Both the position numbers and the translations under genes were made by a program. Shown piece after piece: positions 29,236-39,737 of a DNA stretch of 64,000 nt; the first letter of the stretch is position 1; each line of letters starts with the position of its first letter. The DNA is from a virus. The notes beneath the pieces are model-generated. The model was given only the letters and a program-made list of their open reading frames with translations. It did no database searches and was not told where the DNA came from. The stretch is taken from positions 94,463 to 158,462 of the IMG/VR virus record IMGVR_UViG_3300043395_003072, one strand, 5' to 3'.

Positions 29236-31920
29236 TTAAAAATTCTTAGGATTAAAGCCACGGGGTAGGTATTTGGCTTGAGTTGAGAACCAATTGTCTG
29301 CGAACTCTTCACCATCTTTATTTAGGATATTTCTATAAGTATCTAGAACTTTTTTCTCATAAGCTCCCAGATTATCATCTAGGCTCTTAGTTGTAATAAC
29401 AGTTGTATCTTCAGTAACTACTTTTTCTTCTTGTGCATGATTAGAAGGATTCTCTACTTTTTTGTCAAGAATATTATTAGATACAGGATTATTGTTAATT
29501 TCAAGTTCATTTACAATATTATTATCTACAATATCAATTTTTTCTTCTGTTTTATTATCAGAAGCCTTAACAAGATGATTTAGCAGTTCTTTGAATTGAT
29601 TTGCAAGATTATCATACTTAGCTTGCAATTCTTCGAAACGAACATCAAGTGAATCCTTACTCTCAGAAGACTCACAGCTCATTCTAGAAGCCTTCTTATT
29701 TACGCAAGCCATGATCTTAGCTTTGGTTGCATCAGAAGCCTTAGCTCTGCCAATCAAACGCTTAGCTGCAGTTACATGTGCGCAATCAGGGATGGGGAAG
29801 CTTCTGTTGGGTCCGCAGAAGGAAGACTCAGGTAATGAGTTGCGCTTCTCTGCCGAGAGCATTGCATCCATCTCAATTGTTAAGGCTTGTAATGCAAGAT
29901 CAAGAATTTCCCAATCGATATCATCATCGACAACAACTTCAGAATCTTCCATATCAGGAGCTTCATCGAATTGAGCTTGCTGAGCCTCTGTAGGCTCATC
30001 AGCTACTTCAAGAAGATCCTCATTACCTTCTACTTGAATATCTAGCTCTTCGTTATCCATGTTCTTCTCCTTCTTCGCAGAACTCTTTTTAGGATGCCCT
30101 GCTGGTAATAGATCATTATCTACGGTGTATTTAGGGTTAGATGGTCTTCCACTAGCTACTAGCTTCAAGAACGCATTTACTCTAGCTACACCCCAACCAG
30201 AACGAGACATTCCAGGTCTATGTGTACTTGAGAATGCGCCGGCTCCTCTACGATATACAGCCTTGAGCATACCGAGAGAAACCTTCTTGCCTTTCTCACT
30301 GCCATGCTTTTCATTGTGAGCTTTAGCTTTCTCTTTCAGAGAGTTAAGCACAGAGCCAACTTCGATCTTTCCAGAAGCTTTAGAAGCAGAGCCTTCAGCA
30401 TTAACCTTAGAGCCTTTGATTCTCTCGGAGGGCTTAGCTGGAGTCTTAGCTCCTTTCCCTTCAGGGGAGGAGCGAGAAGCGTCTTGGCTTAATGACTCAG
30501 TTTGGGCTGAGTCATTTGCGGCGCTGATCTTGATTGCCCAGTCAACTCCGGTAGTTCCTCCCCAGCCGAGCCAAGCTACGTAGCCTCTATCCTTCCAAGG
30601 CTCACTCTTGTACTCAGGAGCGACTACAGCGTTCTTCCTGTGCCTGTTAAACGCTGCCATGCGTTTAACTGTCGACAAGCCAATCTCAGCTTTGCTAGCC
30701 AGTTGTCTGGCTCGGGCCCAGCCAACCGGCGTCATTCCCTTAACTTCGGAGCCGTACTTAGCTTTCCAGTCGAGTACCTGTTGAGCATTCCCTTTTGCCC
30801 CGGCGGGGACTTTAAAGGTTTTCTCATCTTCGATCAGCCCTGTCAAGGAAAAAATCTCTTCCGTCTCCAGAAAATCTTTTTCCATGCTTCCAGAGTAAGT
30901 TACTTTAATAACCATTCTCTCTTTGCCTGAGCTTTGTTGAACATATGTCTCTCCATTCTCATGGAGCTCCATCATGTTTTGATCACTCAGAGCCATAGAG
31001 TGGTCATACTTTACTTCATCTTCTTTTTCTTCGCTGGAGCTTTCTTCTTCTTTGGTGGCATCATGGGTGCGTTCTTGGTTTGCTTGTAAGCCATTTTGAT
31101 CTCCTGTATCAAATAGTGAATCGGTTAGAATGATTTCTTGTAGATTATCTCTCTTGGTATCTTGAGTATTATCAAGAGAGTCTGTGATTTCCATTGCTAG
31201 GACTTGTGATAGATCATCAGCAGGGGTATTAACAATACTACCCTCAAGAACAATGAAGTCTCCTGTAATGAATACACAGGTTTCTCCATCGTATTGTTCG
31301 CCATGTCTATGCTCACAAATTCCGTCTGTAGCCCAGTCGTTGTCACAAATAGAGCATACGTGGCGGTTAGTAGTGCTGCCTGCGCTAAAAGTAAGATAGC
31401 GACCATCAAGAAACTTTTTAATCGCGTCTTCATCTGTGATATTTGCCTGCACTCTCATGCGACCTAAGCCGGGCCACTTCTTATCATTTAAAAGGTTATT
31501 CTTCTTTAAAGACTGATAGATCCTCTTAGGATTGTCTTCAATAAAAGCGTTCCTAAAATCAACAAAAGAATCTTGGCTACTAAAGAACTGCTCTAACCCG
31601 TCAGTAGTCTCTTGCCAAACACCAGATACAAAACGACCTACAGGCTCGCTATGTTGATCATGGTTCTTTAAGATTGGCTTTGGATAGGGGTTAGTAAGAG
31701 AGTCAATACCTCTCTGTTGTCCTTGAGTAGAATAAACTCTGTTATTGATCTTTCTACCTGAATGAGAGAGATCATAAGTTACAAGCAAACCTTTTCCTTG
31801 AGTATAAGCTCTAGTAAGAAGAGAATCCGTTAAGACAATCTTCTGCTCTTTATCTAAAGTTAAAATTCGTTCATCTGGATTGATTTGAATGTAATCATTA
31901 TATTTAATAATTTTAGACAT
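29236..31920 (-). CDS. Prohead-protease-like fusion protein (894 aa)
   Basis: Residues 40-110 contain LSHSGRKINNRVYSTQG and YPKPILKNHDQHSEPVGRFV, typical of phage head-maturation protease/core proteins. A Cys/His cluster (CSICDNDW then CEHRHGEQYDG, about 185-205) and a VNTPADD sequence follow, as in that family. Downstream are three further modules: MTPVGWARARQLASKAEIGL near 395, RRGAGAFSSTHRPGMSRSGW near 560-580, and LPESSFCGPNRSFPIPDCAH near 695-715, each a small domain found in phage head-region polyproteins. The C-terminus is a coiled-coil, Asn/Glu-rich stretch that may serve as scaffold. It lies between portal and capsid genes. Confidence 0.6.
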   Translation of the reverse strand: MSKIIKYNDYIQINPDERILTLDKEQKIVLTDSLLTRAYTQGKGLLVTYDLSHSGRKINNRVYSTQGQQRGIDSLTNPYPKPILKNHDQHSEPVGRFVSGVWQETTDGLEQFFSSQDSFVDFRNAFIEDNPKRIYQSLKKNNLLNDKKWPGLGRMRVQANITDEDAIKKFLDGRYLTFSAGSTTNRHVCSICDNDWATDGICEHRHGEQYDGETCVFITGDFIVLEGSIVNTPADDLSQVLAMEITDSLDNTQDTKRDNLQEIILTDSLFDTGDQNGLQANQERTHDATKEEESSSEEKEDEVKYDHSMALSDQNMMELHENGETYVQQSSGKERMVIKVTYSGSMEKDFLETEEIFSLTGLIEDEKTFKVPAGAKGNAQQVLDWKAKYGSEVKGMTPVGWARARQLASKAEIGLSTVKRMAAFNRHRKNAVVAPEYKSEPWKDRGYVAWLGWGGTTGVDWAIKISAANDSAQTESLSQDASRSSPEGKGAKTPAKPSERIKGSKVNAEGSASKASGKIEVGSVLNSLKEKAKAHNEKHGSEKGKKVSLGMLKAVYRRGAGAFSSTHRPGMSRSGWGVARVNAFLKLVASGRPSNPKYTVDNDLLPAGHPKKSSAKKEKNMDNEELDIQVEGNEDLLEVADEPTEAQQAQFDEAPDMEDSEVVVDDDIDWEILDLALQALTIEMDAMLSAEKRNSLPESSFCGPNRSFPIPDCAHVTAAKRLIGRAKASDATKAKIMACVNKKASRMSCESSESKDSLDVRFEELQAKYDNLANQFKELLNHLVKASDNKTEEKIDIVDNNIVNELEINNNPVSNNILDKKVENPSNHAQEEKVVTEDTTVITTKSLDDNLGAYEKKVLDTYRNILNKDGEEFADNWFSTQAKYLPRGFNPKNF

Positions 31921-31953
31921 GAATTAACCTCTTTTGTATTTAAAATAAATTAT

Positions 31954-33612
31954 TTATTTATTTATTTCAAGATTATGCAAAAGATCAAGTATATTTTTTC
32001 CAGATTCAATTTCTTTAAATAAAGATTCAACATCTGAGTTATATTTTGGAGCTAATCTCTCTCCATTTTGATTAGCAGGTCTTGATCTATTATTAGATAA
32101 GTTCCTAGCCCCTTGAGGCTCTCCAGGTTTAGCTCCTCTAGTCTCTCTAGAAACATTCATTGCTTGAGCCTCTTCTTTAGCAACACCTTCCTTAGTAATA
32201 GCTGAGGTTGGTGATTCTGCTAAGGCTTGTGAGCTTGCTGTGAATGCGCCCATAGTTTTTAATAAAGCTAATGGCTCCTGATAAAGCTTAAAGTAAGTTA
32301 AGTCTCTATCTGCATCCTCTACTGGTTGTTCTCCTAAACGCTTACGAGCTTCTTTCTCACCAATGAGATTGTTAAGCCAAAGCTGAATAGTCTGGTTCTC
32401 ATCTTTAGCGCGCTCTTCTTTATCTACAGTACCAAATCTAATATAAACCATCTTCTCTGGATTGGTTAAAGCATCATCATAACCGCCTTCTAGCAAAAGC
32501 TCATTAACCACGTAAGTCTCAATAAAAGTCTTAACATTCTTCTGTAAAGCTTCTACATCTTGAGTTGCTATCTTAGATAAAGTATTTGCAGTGCTTCTAT
32601 TAGCCATATCACCTTCGCCCATATCTATAGGCGATACTCCAAGCCCTGCATAAACTCTCTTCTTAAAGTAATCTAAGTAATCTTTGATATCTAATGCTTT
32701 ACCCTGTGCACCTACTACTTCAATATTATGTCTATGGTCAGATACAAATACGCCTCCAGAAGGCATATACTCGATTGTCTGCTTAACTAAGTCAGACTCC
32801 TTAATACCATCAGGACTATAACGCTCAGGCATATTATCGTTACCAACCTTGTAATGAAACAAAGGATGCAAGTTACTATCAATCATATTCTCAATAGACT
32901 CTTCCATCCTTCTAAGCAAAGCTAAATCTTCTAGTACTGGAAGTATCTCTGGAGTCCCCATAGTGAACCCAGGTTTTCTATTAGTATAGAAGTGAATAAC
33001 ATCTTCAGGAGAGAACTCTTTCCACTCACCAGTATTAGGTTGCTCTTGCATTACTTTCTTGATCTCGCCATTCCTCTTAATCTTAAACCAAAGATTCTCA
33101 AATGGCAGAATATAGTAACCTGCAACTGGATCTAAAGCAGCCCCATCTAGCTGTCTAATTTTGCCTGTAGATGCATCTTTACTACGCACCTTTACCCAGG
33201 CACAGTTAGAGTATCTAATGAGATCGTGGGCCAAATCAGACATCAATAAATCAAAGGGCTGACCAGAGACCAACTCGATCTCTTTAATCCTGCGCTTAAT
33301 ATAATCAACAGTCTCTCTGTCATTACCTACGAACTCCCAACCTGCTAAAACAAAGCGCTGTACTTTCTTTTGAATAGCTTTGAACAAGAAAGCATCAGTA
33401 TCTTGAGCTATTTGAATTTCAGTTAAGTCGTACTCAGGCTTGAACCAATTACCTCTATGTCTATCTGCATAAGGCATAGACCTAGCATTGATTCGCTTGA
33501 CGCGCACCCCAGAGATTCTTTCTGCATTAATAGGCTTGTTTCTATCCTGGAGTATAATCTCTCTACTATCTGATAGAACCTTTAAAGCTTCACTAATTAA
33601 TAAATTGTTCAT
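31954..33612 (-). CDS. Portal protein (552 aa)
   Basis: Portal-type features include AIQKKVQRFVLAGWEFVG near residue 75, a helix DFLIY-like stretch with MSDLAHDLIRYSNCAWVKV, and VIHFYTNRKPGFTMGTPEIL, the H-F-x-x-x-R-x-P-G-x-x-x-G-x-P motif of many portals, followed by a long helical stem/crown region (RRMEESIENMIDSNLHPLF onward). An A/P/Q-rich tail ends the protein. It lies between the terminase and protease-like genes. The gene overlaps its upstream neighbour by four bases. Confidence 0.7.
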   Translation of the reverse strand: MNNLLISEALKVLSDSREIILQDRNKPINAERISGVRVKRINARSMPYADRHRGNWFKPEYDLTEIQIAQDTDAFLFKAIQKKVQRFVLAGWEFVGNDRETVDYIKRRIKEIELVSGQPFDLLMSDLAHDLIRYSNCAWVKVRSKDASTGKIRQLDGAALDPVAGYYILPFENLWFKIKRNGEIKKVMQEQPNTGEWKEFSPEDVIHFYTNRKPGFTMGTPEILPVLEDLALLRRMEESIENMIDSNLHPLFHYKVGNDNMPERYSPDGIKESDLVKQTIEYMPSGGVFVSDHRHNIEVVGAQGKALDIKDYLDYFKKRVYAGLGVSPIDMGEGDMANRSTANTLSKIATQDVEALQKNVKTFIETYVVNELLLEGGYDDALTNPEKMVYIRFGTVDKEERAKDENQTIQLWLNNLIGEKEARKRLGEQPVEDADRDLTYFKLYQEPLALLKTMGAFTASSQALAESPTSAITKEGVAKEEAQAMNVSRETRGAKPGEPQGARNLSNNRSRPANQNGERLAPKYNSDVESLFKEIESGKNILDLLHNLEINK

Positions 33613-36600
33613 CTAGTTCCCCCATTGATAGCTTCTGATGTTTCTTGCCTAACTTGATTACCATCCCTAGATACTTGATCATTTAATTGATTTAACTCTC
33701 CACCTAATCTTTGAGTTTGCAATATAGTTTCAAGTATTCTTGGATCTTCTCTTTGTATTTGAGTTTGATTTCTTCTAGGTTGATCAGTTGGTGGATTGGC
33801 TGCTCTCTGTATACTTGGTGTAGGACTTACAGATTTATAAGTAATTCTGAAGTTATTTGCAGTGTTATTTGTCATTTCTTCATCATAAAACAAATTAAAT
33901 CTATCATTATTACTAAATACTACTTTAAAAGCAGGTATTTCACTATAAATATAAAAAATATTTTTATGTCTTATGCCGTCGTCTATAACTTCTTCTTTTT
34001 TAAAGAAATCATCTTTTATATAACTACTAAAATTTATATCTGAAAATATATCAATTATATTTTTAAAATTAACATTAAGTTCAATAGATGCTAAAGTATC
34101 CAATCTTTTAATAATCCTAATGTAATTTGCATACTTTCTGTTGCTTACTAAGAAATACAAATGAGATGCATTGTCTAGTATGTCTAGTTTAAAAGACTGA
34201 TTCTTCTCTCTAAATACAACTTCAGTTAAATAACTAGCCAAACCTTCAGTTATTACTCGTAAGCTACCTACAGTAAAAGCTTTCTCTACAAGCAGTGATT
34301 GTAGAAAAGCCCCAATGTAAGAACTTCCTTCTGCAAAGAAAATACCTTTATAATTTTTATAAAAGTCATAAAGCTCTAAAACAAAATTATTTATAAATGT
34401 TGGATAGTCTACTTCGTCTGCAATATTTATTTGAGGTTTTAACTCATAAAATTCAATATGCTCTTTGTAATTTTTACCTCCAGTAAAAACCCCAGACTCA
34501 TAAAAAGTAGCAATATCTTCGTAATCTAATAATGTTAATATCCATCTAGCTAAATAGAAAAAACGATATTGATCAGCATCTAAACTAGTTAGGCTTTTAC
34601 TAGTAAGTAATGCATGATCTATTGATTCTGAATCTTCAAATAAAGCTTCTTTGTCTGGAAAGTTCCTATTTCTCACAAAGAAGTTCGTACCCATAGATTG
34701 CAAAACATGTATATGCTCATGAAACAGCGTAGAGAAAAGCTTATTGAATGTGAATTGATAGTTCTCATTATATGAATCTATTTGTTCGAATTGCATTACA
34801 AACTGACTCGGATTAATTCTGTCAGTAATTATTTTCTCAGTATATAGCTGAGTATCTTCAAATTCTCTATTTGTAATGTAGCCTATACAGTGGAAATCAG
34901 AATCTAACCAATTCTCATTCTTATTGTTAAATTGAACCTCTATTACTGATTCTTCGTCTTGTCCCCTTTTTACTCTTGCTGCTACATTGTCTTCTATTGG
35001 ATCACTATCAGTAGAATCTTCTCTTGTTTTTATTATTAAATTTCTAGGTAATTTAAAATCTACTTCGTATTTATTTGAAATTTGGTTTTCATAATCATCC
35101 AAAACATAATTGTAATAATACTTTAAAAAGAAATCTTTATTCTTAAATCTTTTTAAAATAAAACTGTCTAGAGAATAACCAAAGAAAGCTGATACGAAGA
35201 AATGCCTTAATCCTTCAAGTGGTAATGTTACTACTCCATCGCTTAAAGATATTTGTTTAAATGATATTGAATGCTTTTTTAAATAATCATCCATCACAGT
35301 TCTAGAGTTTGGAATTAACTCTCCAGCTTCTTCATCTTTTATATAAAAGACCCTAACTCTAGATTCCTCATTAGTAATCAAATTTTCTTCTTCAAGTTTT
35401 TTAAATATACCTTTTTCTAATTTTAAACTTGTTCTTGGTGTTTCTTGTTTAAGAACATTTTGTAGCTTTTTAGCTAATTTATATTTTATAAAAGGAATTG
35501 CTGAATTTAATAAACTTTGTGGAGAAAAATTACCAATAACAAAATTATTACCTTCTATTTTATAAAAGTTATTTATGTTTTTTAATAAATTGATTAAGTC
35601 TAAAGCTTTTAATTTATTAAAGAAGTTATCTATAACAAAGTTGCCTTGATCCTCTTTTAAGAAATTACTAAAGTTTAAATCATAAAAAGGTGAGTTGGGA
35701 TTGAACAAAACAAACTCACTATCTGGATCATTATTAAGCTTACTAGCTTTTGGCCAGTACTCTGAGTTTGGTTTATTTTCTTCTGACTCCTCTTTGTAGA
35801 AGTTTAATGGATAATTTAGCTGCCTCTCATTTACTTCTGAGATTGCATCTAAGTTTATAAAATCAATAGATACTTCTTCTTCTTTTTCTCTTAAGAAGAT
35901 TTCGTTTTCTATATTTTGAAATAAAGGGTAATCATTCCAAGTCAAAGAGTCATAGTTAAAATTATTAATAATAATATCTTCTGGTGACTCTTTCTTAATA
36001 GTCTTCCAGTGTATTGCTGAATATTCTTTCTCTATGTAAACCCTTACTTCTTCATTTGGTTTTACAGTTCCTAAAATATTTTTTATTTCACTACTATTAT
36101 TTATTCCAAATATCTTATCTCTAGTAAGTACTGAAATTAAGTTTTCAAACCAAGCTTTTGCTGAATCTGATTGGCTTTTTGGAACCTTTAAAACTATAAC
36201 AGTAACGTTAGTCTTAATAGGTTGTAGCGGTTTCCTATCTCCGCCGACTAAATTGTCTACTTTTATTTCAGTAATAGTTTCTACTTTAGGAATCTGTTCT
36301 GTCACGTAAAGAACTCTAGCTCTTTCTGCTAACTCTTTTGCTTTTTTATTTTTATATTCATCATCTAATCGGAAATAAGCTTCTTCTACAAAGCGCTCTA
36401 CATTTGCCATTTCATTGGCAGTCATAATACCATTAAGTCTCTCTTCTTGATCTGCTCTATAGATTCTATCTATCTCCCTACCTCTTTCTTTCCACTCGCT
36501 TACTTGCCCTACTAGACCTGTTGCAGCAGGGGTTAATTTCTCCATATATGTTTTTACATTCCCTGGACTATAAGGGTTTATTTGGGCTCCTATACTTTGA

Positions 36601-36641
36601 ATGTTTTCAAATGTATTACTAATTCGACGTATAGATGCCAT
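33609..36641 (-). CDS. Virion-operon protein with HEXXH zinc-peptidase motif (1010 aa)
   Basis: Residues 641-645 read HEHIH within KLFSTLFHEHIHVLQSMGTN, a classical zincin active-site helix. A plausible third ligand lies downstream in acidic segments such as DKEALFEDSESIDHAL, but I cannot assign it. The first ~130 residues are helical and charged, and the C-terminal ~70 residues are Gln/Asn/Arg-rich. It overlaps the portal gene by four bases and the 942-residue gene by 23 bases, so it belongs to the head-gene operon. It could be an injected or structural peptidase. Substrate unknown. Confidence 0.5.
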   Translation of the reverse strand: MASIRRISNTFENIQSIGAQINPYSPGNVKTYMEKLTPAATGLVGQVSEWKERGREIDRIYRADQEERLNGIMTANEMANVERFVEEAYFRLDDEYKNKKAKELAERARVLYVTEQIPKVETITEIKVDNLVGGDRKPLQPIKTNVTVIVLKVPKSQSDSAKAWFENLISVLTRDKIFGINNSSEIKNILGTVKPNEEVRVYIEKEYSAIHWKTIKKESPEDIIINNFNYDSLTWNDYPLFQNIENEIFLREKEEEVSIDFINLDAISEVNERQLNYPLNFYKEESEENKPNSEYWPKASKLNNDPDSEFVLFNPNSPFYDLNFSNFLKEDQGNFVIDNFFNKLKALDLINLLKNINNFYKIEGNNFVIGNFSPQSLLNSAIPFIKYKLAKKLQNVLKQETPRTSLKLEKGIFKKLEEENLITNEESRVRVFYIKDEEAGELIPNSRTVMDDYLKKHSISFKQISLSDGVVTLPLEGLRHFFVSAFFGYSLDSFILKRFKNKDFFLKYYYNYVLDDYENQISNKYEVDFKLPRNLIIKTREDSTDSDPIEDNVAARVKRGQDEESVIEVQFNNKNENWLDSDFHCIGYITNREFEDTQLYTEKIITDRINPSQFVMQFEQIDSYNENYQFTFNKLFSTLFHEHIHVLQSMGTNFFVRNRNFPDKEALFEDSESIDHALLTSKSLTSLDADQYRFFYLARWILTLLDYEDIATFYESGVFTGGKNYKEHIEFYELKPQINIADEVDYPTFINNFVLELYDFYKNYKGIFFAEGSSYIGAFLQSLLVEKAFTVGSLRVITEGLASYLTEVVFREKNQSFKLDILDNASHLYFLVSNRKYANYIRIIKRLDTLASIELNVNFKNIIDIFSDINFSSYIKDDFFKKEEVIDDGIRHKNIFYIYSEIPAFKVVFSNNDRFNLFYDEEMTNNTANNFRITYKSVSPTPSIQRAANPPTDQPRRNQTQIQREDPRILETILQTQRLGGELNQLNDQVSRDGNQVRQETSEAINGGTR

Positions 36642-39447
36642 TCAATATCCCCTCATAAATTGAATCTAGATTCGTATCATTAACTACCAGGTGATTAGCT
36701 ACATCCTGGCAATCGTTTAAATCTATCTTAATTAAGTTATTAGCATCTATAATAGCTACTTCATCCGGATTTAAAGTAAATACAGAGCCATTTGAATTAT
36801 CAAAAGATAGTGTGTCTTTTGATTGATTCAATTTAACTTCAGTACCAGGCTTTGTTTTCTCAATAATAGATTTAAATACTTCTTGGTTTTCTTTAATCTT
36901 TTTACAATTCGAAAGCCCATTAGTTATTAATTCCCAAACAGCTCTTAATAATCTAATTAGATGCAAGAGATTCTTTATTTCTCCAAGCAAAGAGATCTCA
37001 AGATTAGCGAACTCTCCCAAGAAAGCTTCGAAGCCTTTAAATGTAGCAATGATGTTATTTACCTGAGATTGTATATAGTTCTTTAATTCATCAAGCTTAG
37101 TAACTACTACTTTCTCTATGTTACTAAAAAACTGAGTTACTTGAGCGTCTGACTTTCTTAAAGCTGCGATAATATCACTACTCTTCTGACCTCCAAAGAT
37201 TTTATAATCTCCTTCTACGTAATTAGAAGAGATATCTAAGCCATATTTACCTAGTAAGAAATCAGCAAGATTCCAGCGATCACCTTCAGCAGTGCTTTGA
37301 AGATTTAAGTTAGCAGGATTTCTATTTAGTCCTAGGCGTTCTCTACGATAATACTCGTCTATTAGTGGGCCTCCATAAACACGCTCACCCATCATAAAGT
37401 CTCTATCTACAGTTCTAGGCGTTTGATTTGCTGCGTTCTGAGCAGTGCCAAGTATAGAAGCCGCCTGTCCTCTATCACCATAATCTCTTGGGTTTACACT
37501 TAGTCTTAAATCTGCCTTCTTAACTGTACTTCTATAAATCATTGGTCTAACTTTTATCTTCATCTGTTCGGAGATAACTTGTTTCTTTCTCTTCTCTGCC
37601 AGATCTAATAAAGATTGCTTTGCTGTTGAATCTGTAACTAAGCCAGCCTGCCTTACATATGCTAAATAAAGTGCGTCCTTTTCAGCTATAGCTATCGCTC
37701 CTTGCTTATAAGCATCATAGTCAGGAACTTTTCTGACTGTATCTTCAGCAACTAACTCTATTTTAGCTTTATTCTGAACTACTGGGTCGCTAAGAGTTTC
37801 TATTAATTCAGATTCTCTTCCAGCTAATTCATGTAATCTTTTCTCAGCATCATACACTCTCTTTGCTGCAGCTTCTCTAGCGCTATACATTACTTCTAAA
37901 TCATTCAGCTCTCTCTCTATCTCCGCTGGAGGAAGTCCTGCATTCAAGATAGTATTGAGAGTCTCTCCACTCTGTTCAGCTAACCAGCTTAGAAATAATA
38001 ATTTAAAATTCTCAAAGCTAATATACTTCAACTCATCATAGCTTAAACTATTAAGCACTGTTGCTACGTTAACAGCAGGCGTTGGGTTTGAAGCCATGTC
38101 TAAAAATTCACTACTACTCATGTAATTTAACAAGCCTACTTCGCTTCTCCCAATACGTCCGACTACTTGCTCTCCTGACTGTCCAGCATATATATTCCTG
38201 TCAATAAGGTCTTTTACCCAAATAATAAAATCAACTAAAAGTTTGACCCATTGATTATCTACTTCAACCTTTTGGTTCTCCGTATAATCTTTTAAGAAAT
38301 TATAATCGTTCGTAGCAGTTATTAATTCCTTAAGAGCTTCATAGATTTTTGCATCTAAAGATTTCAATTCAGACTCATAGGAATCTACTACTCCTAAGGT
38401 CTCAAATAATCTTCTACCAGCTAAGAATGCTTTATAACCTGCATCTGTAATCTTATTAATTAGCTTAGTGCCTTCTTCTAGTATCTTCAGTTGACTTCTA
38501 TAAAGAGAAGCCAACGCTTGAAGCGTTGTAGATACGGCGTTTCTTATACAATCAATAAAGGGGAATATTAATCTAGGAATATTCTCTACAAAAGAAACAA
38601 GACTACCTACTATTGTTTTAATAATAGGTCCAAGTACTATGCTAGGATCTAATCTAAACTTTAATAGATCTGCAGAGTATTTAATAAATAGTGTCGGTAA
38701 CAGTAGGTTCAAGCCTTTTAAGTTTGCTGGACAAAGCAAATTCTCTCCAAAAGAAATTGCAAAGTTACAAACGTATTTCATTAGCTCAAGAGGATTCATA
38801 TCTAAATCTATTTGCTTAAGAAGATCTTTGATTTTATTAATCATCTTCCCAAGATCAAATAAAAACTCTAATGCTGGAGATATGAACTCTAGCTTGATAT
38901 CAATAAAACAATTGAAACATTTCTCTAAGCCAAAGTTTTGATTTCCAAATACTTTTCCATCTTCACCAAACAACCAAGTATCTAAAGTCTTACTTACTTT
39001 TAAACCTGCATTTGCATTAACACCATTAGTAAATCTTTTCTTATAAAATACTTCTGCTGGCTTATCATTAAATAAATTAAAATCTGATTTAGATCTTTCT
39101 TCATTAACAAAAAAATCTACTTCTTCTTGACGCTTGCCATCTATGTCTGTGATTGAGCAATCAGCATAGCTATTGTTAATAAATATCTCTTTAAATGTTT
39201 TTTCTTTTTTATTGTCTACTTCGTTTTTTATTTCAGCTAAAGGTTGAACTAAGTTTTCTAGAGTATTGTTACTAGCAACTACTGCCGCGCTCAATCCTCT
39301 TTGTAATTCTATAAGTACAGGCAAATAACTAATAGATGAGTTAATATCAATTTCATCTAATGAAGAGTTACTTAAAGACTTAATCAAGCCTTCTTCATAA
39401 GCTCTAATTAGCTGATCAATATCAATTAACAATAGATCTTCGTTCAT
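36619..39447 (-). CDS. Large virion-operon protein of unknown function (942 aa)
   Basis: Helix-rich protein. Residues ~230-330 form a hydrophobic region (LLLPTLFIKYSADLLKF, GPIIKTIVGSLVSFVENIPR), and long coiled-coil segments lie around 340-420 and 530-640. A C-terminal domain (from ~800) has further amphipathic helices ending in NDTNLDSIYEGILNGIYTSN. I recognise no family. Its end overlaps the start of the HEXXH gene by 23 bases, and its start overlaps the 97-residue gene by four bases. Confidence 0.5.
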   Translation of the reverse strand: MNEDLLLIDIDQLIRAYEEGLIKSLSNSSLDEIDINSSISYLPVLIELQRGLSAAVVASNNTLENLVQPLAEIKNEVDNKKEKTFKEIFINNSYADCSITDIDGKRQEEVDFFVNEERSKSDFNLFNDKPAEVFYKKRFTNGVNANAGLKVSKTLDTWLFGEDGKVFGNQNFGLEKCFNCFIDIKLEFISPALEFLFDLGKMINKIKDLLKQIDLDMNPLELMKYVCNFAISFGENLLCPANLKGLNLLLPTLFIKYSADLLKFRLDPSIVLGPIIKTIVGSLVSFVENIPRLIFPFIDCIRNAVSTTLQALASLYRSQLKILEEGTKLINKITDAGYKAFLAGRRLFETLGVVDSYESELKSLDAKIYEALKELITATNDYNFLKDYTENQKVEVDNQWVKLLVDFIIWVKDLIDRNIYAGQSGEQVVGRIGRSEVGLLNYMSSSEFLDMASNPTPAVNVATVLNSLSYDELKYISFENFKLLFLSWLAEQSGETLNTILNAGLPPAEIERELNDLEVMYSAREAAAKRVYDAEKRLHELAGRESELIETLSDPVVQNKAKIELVAEDTVRKVPDYDAYKQGAIAIAEKDALYLAYVRQAGLVTDSTAKQSLLDLAEKRKKQVISEQMKIKVRPMIYRSTVKKADLRLSVNPRDYGDRGQAASILGTAQNAANQTPRTVDRDFMMGERVYGGPLIDEYYRRERLGLNRNPANLNLQSTAEGDRWNLADFLLGKYGLDISSNYVEGDYKIFGGQKSSDIIAALRKSDAQVTQFFSNIEKVVVTKLDELKNYIQSQVNNIIATFKGFEAFLGEFANLEISLLGEIKNLLHLIRLLRAVWELITNGLSNCKKIKENQEVFKSIIEKTKPGTEVKLNQSKDTLSFDNSNGSVFTLNPDEVAIIDANNLIKIDLNDCQDVANHLVVNDTNLDSIYEGILNGIYTSN

Positions 39448-39737
39448 TGGCCCACATCTTTGTATTTATTGCGTTTATTTCTAGGCTTACTTAGATTCTC
39501 TTTATACTCTATTGCTTGATTGATAGCTTCTTCTGAGAAGGTATCAATGCTAGTCTCATCTATAGGTATCCCTAATGCTTTAAAGAGTAAGAAGGTTTGT
39601 ACTAGTGATTCTCTTAAATCATTCCTGTGCACAAAGTCTCTAGCAATCTTTTTATATAATCTTTCATATAATTCTTCTAGTTCATTATCATCTTTTTCAT
39701 AATCATTATCTTCTCTATTTAAAAGATTCTTTAACAT
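39444..39737 (-). CDS. Small hypothetical protein (97 aa)
   Basis: Acidic N-terminal helix (NREDNDYEKDDNELEELYER) followed by a helix-rich body and a basic tail (KPRNKRNKYKDVGQ). It sits in an overlapping chain of small genes between terminase and portal (one base shared with the upstream gene, four with the downstream gene). No recognised motif. A connector or assembly factor is possible. Confidence 0.5.
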   Translation of the reverse strand: MLKNLLNREDNDYEKDDNELEELYERLYKKIARDFVHRNDLRESLVQTFLLFKALGIPIDETSIDTFSEEAINQAIEYKENLSKPRNKRNKYKDVGQ

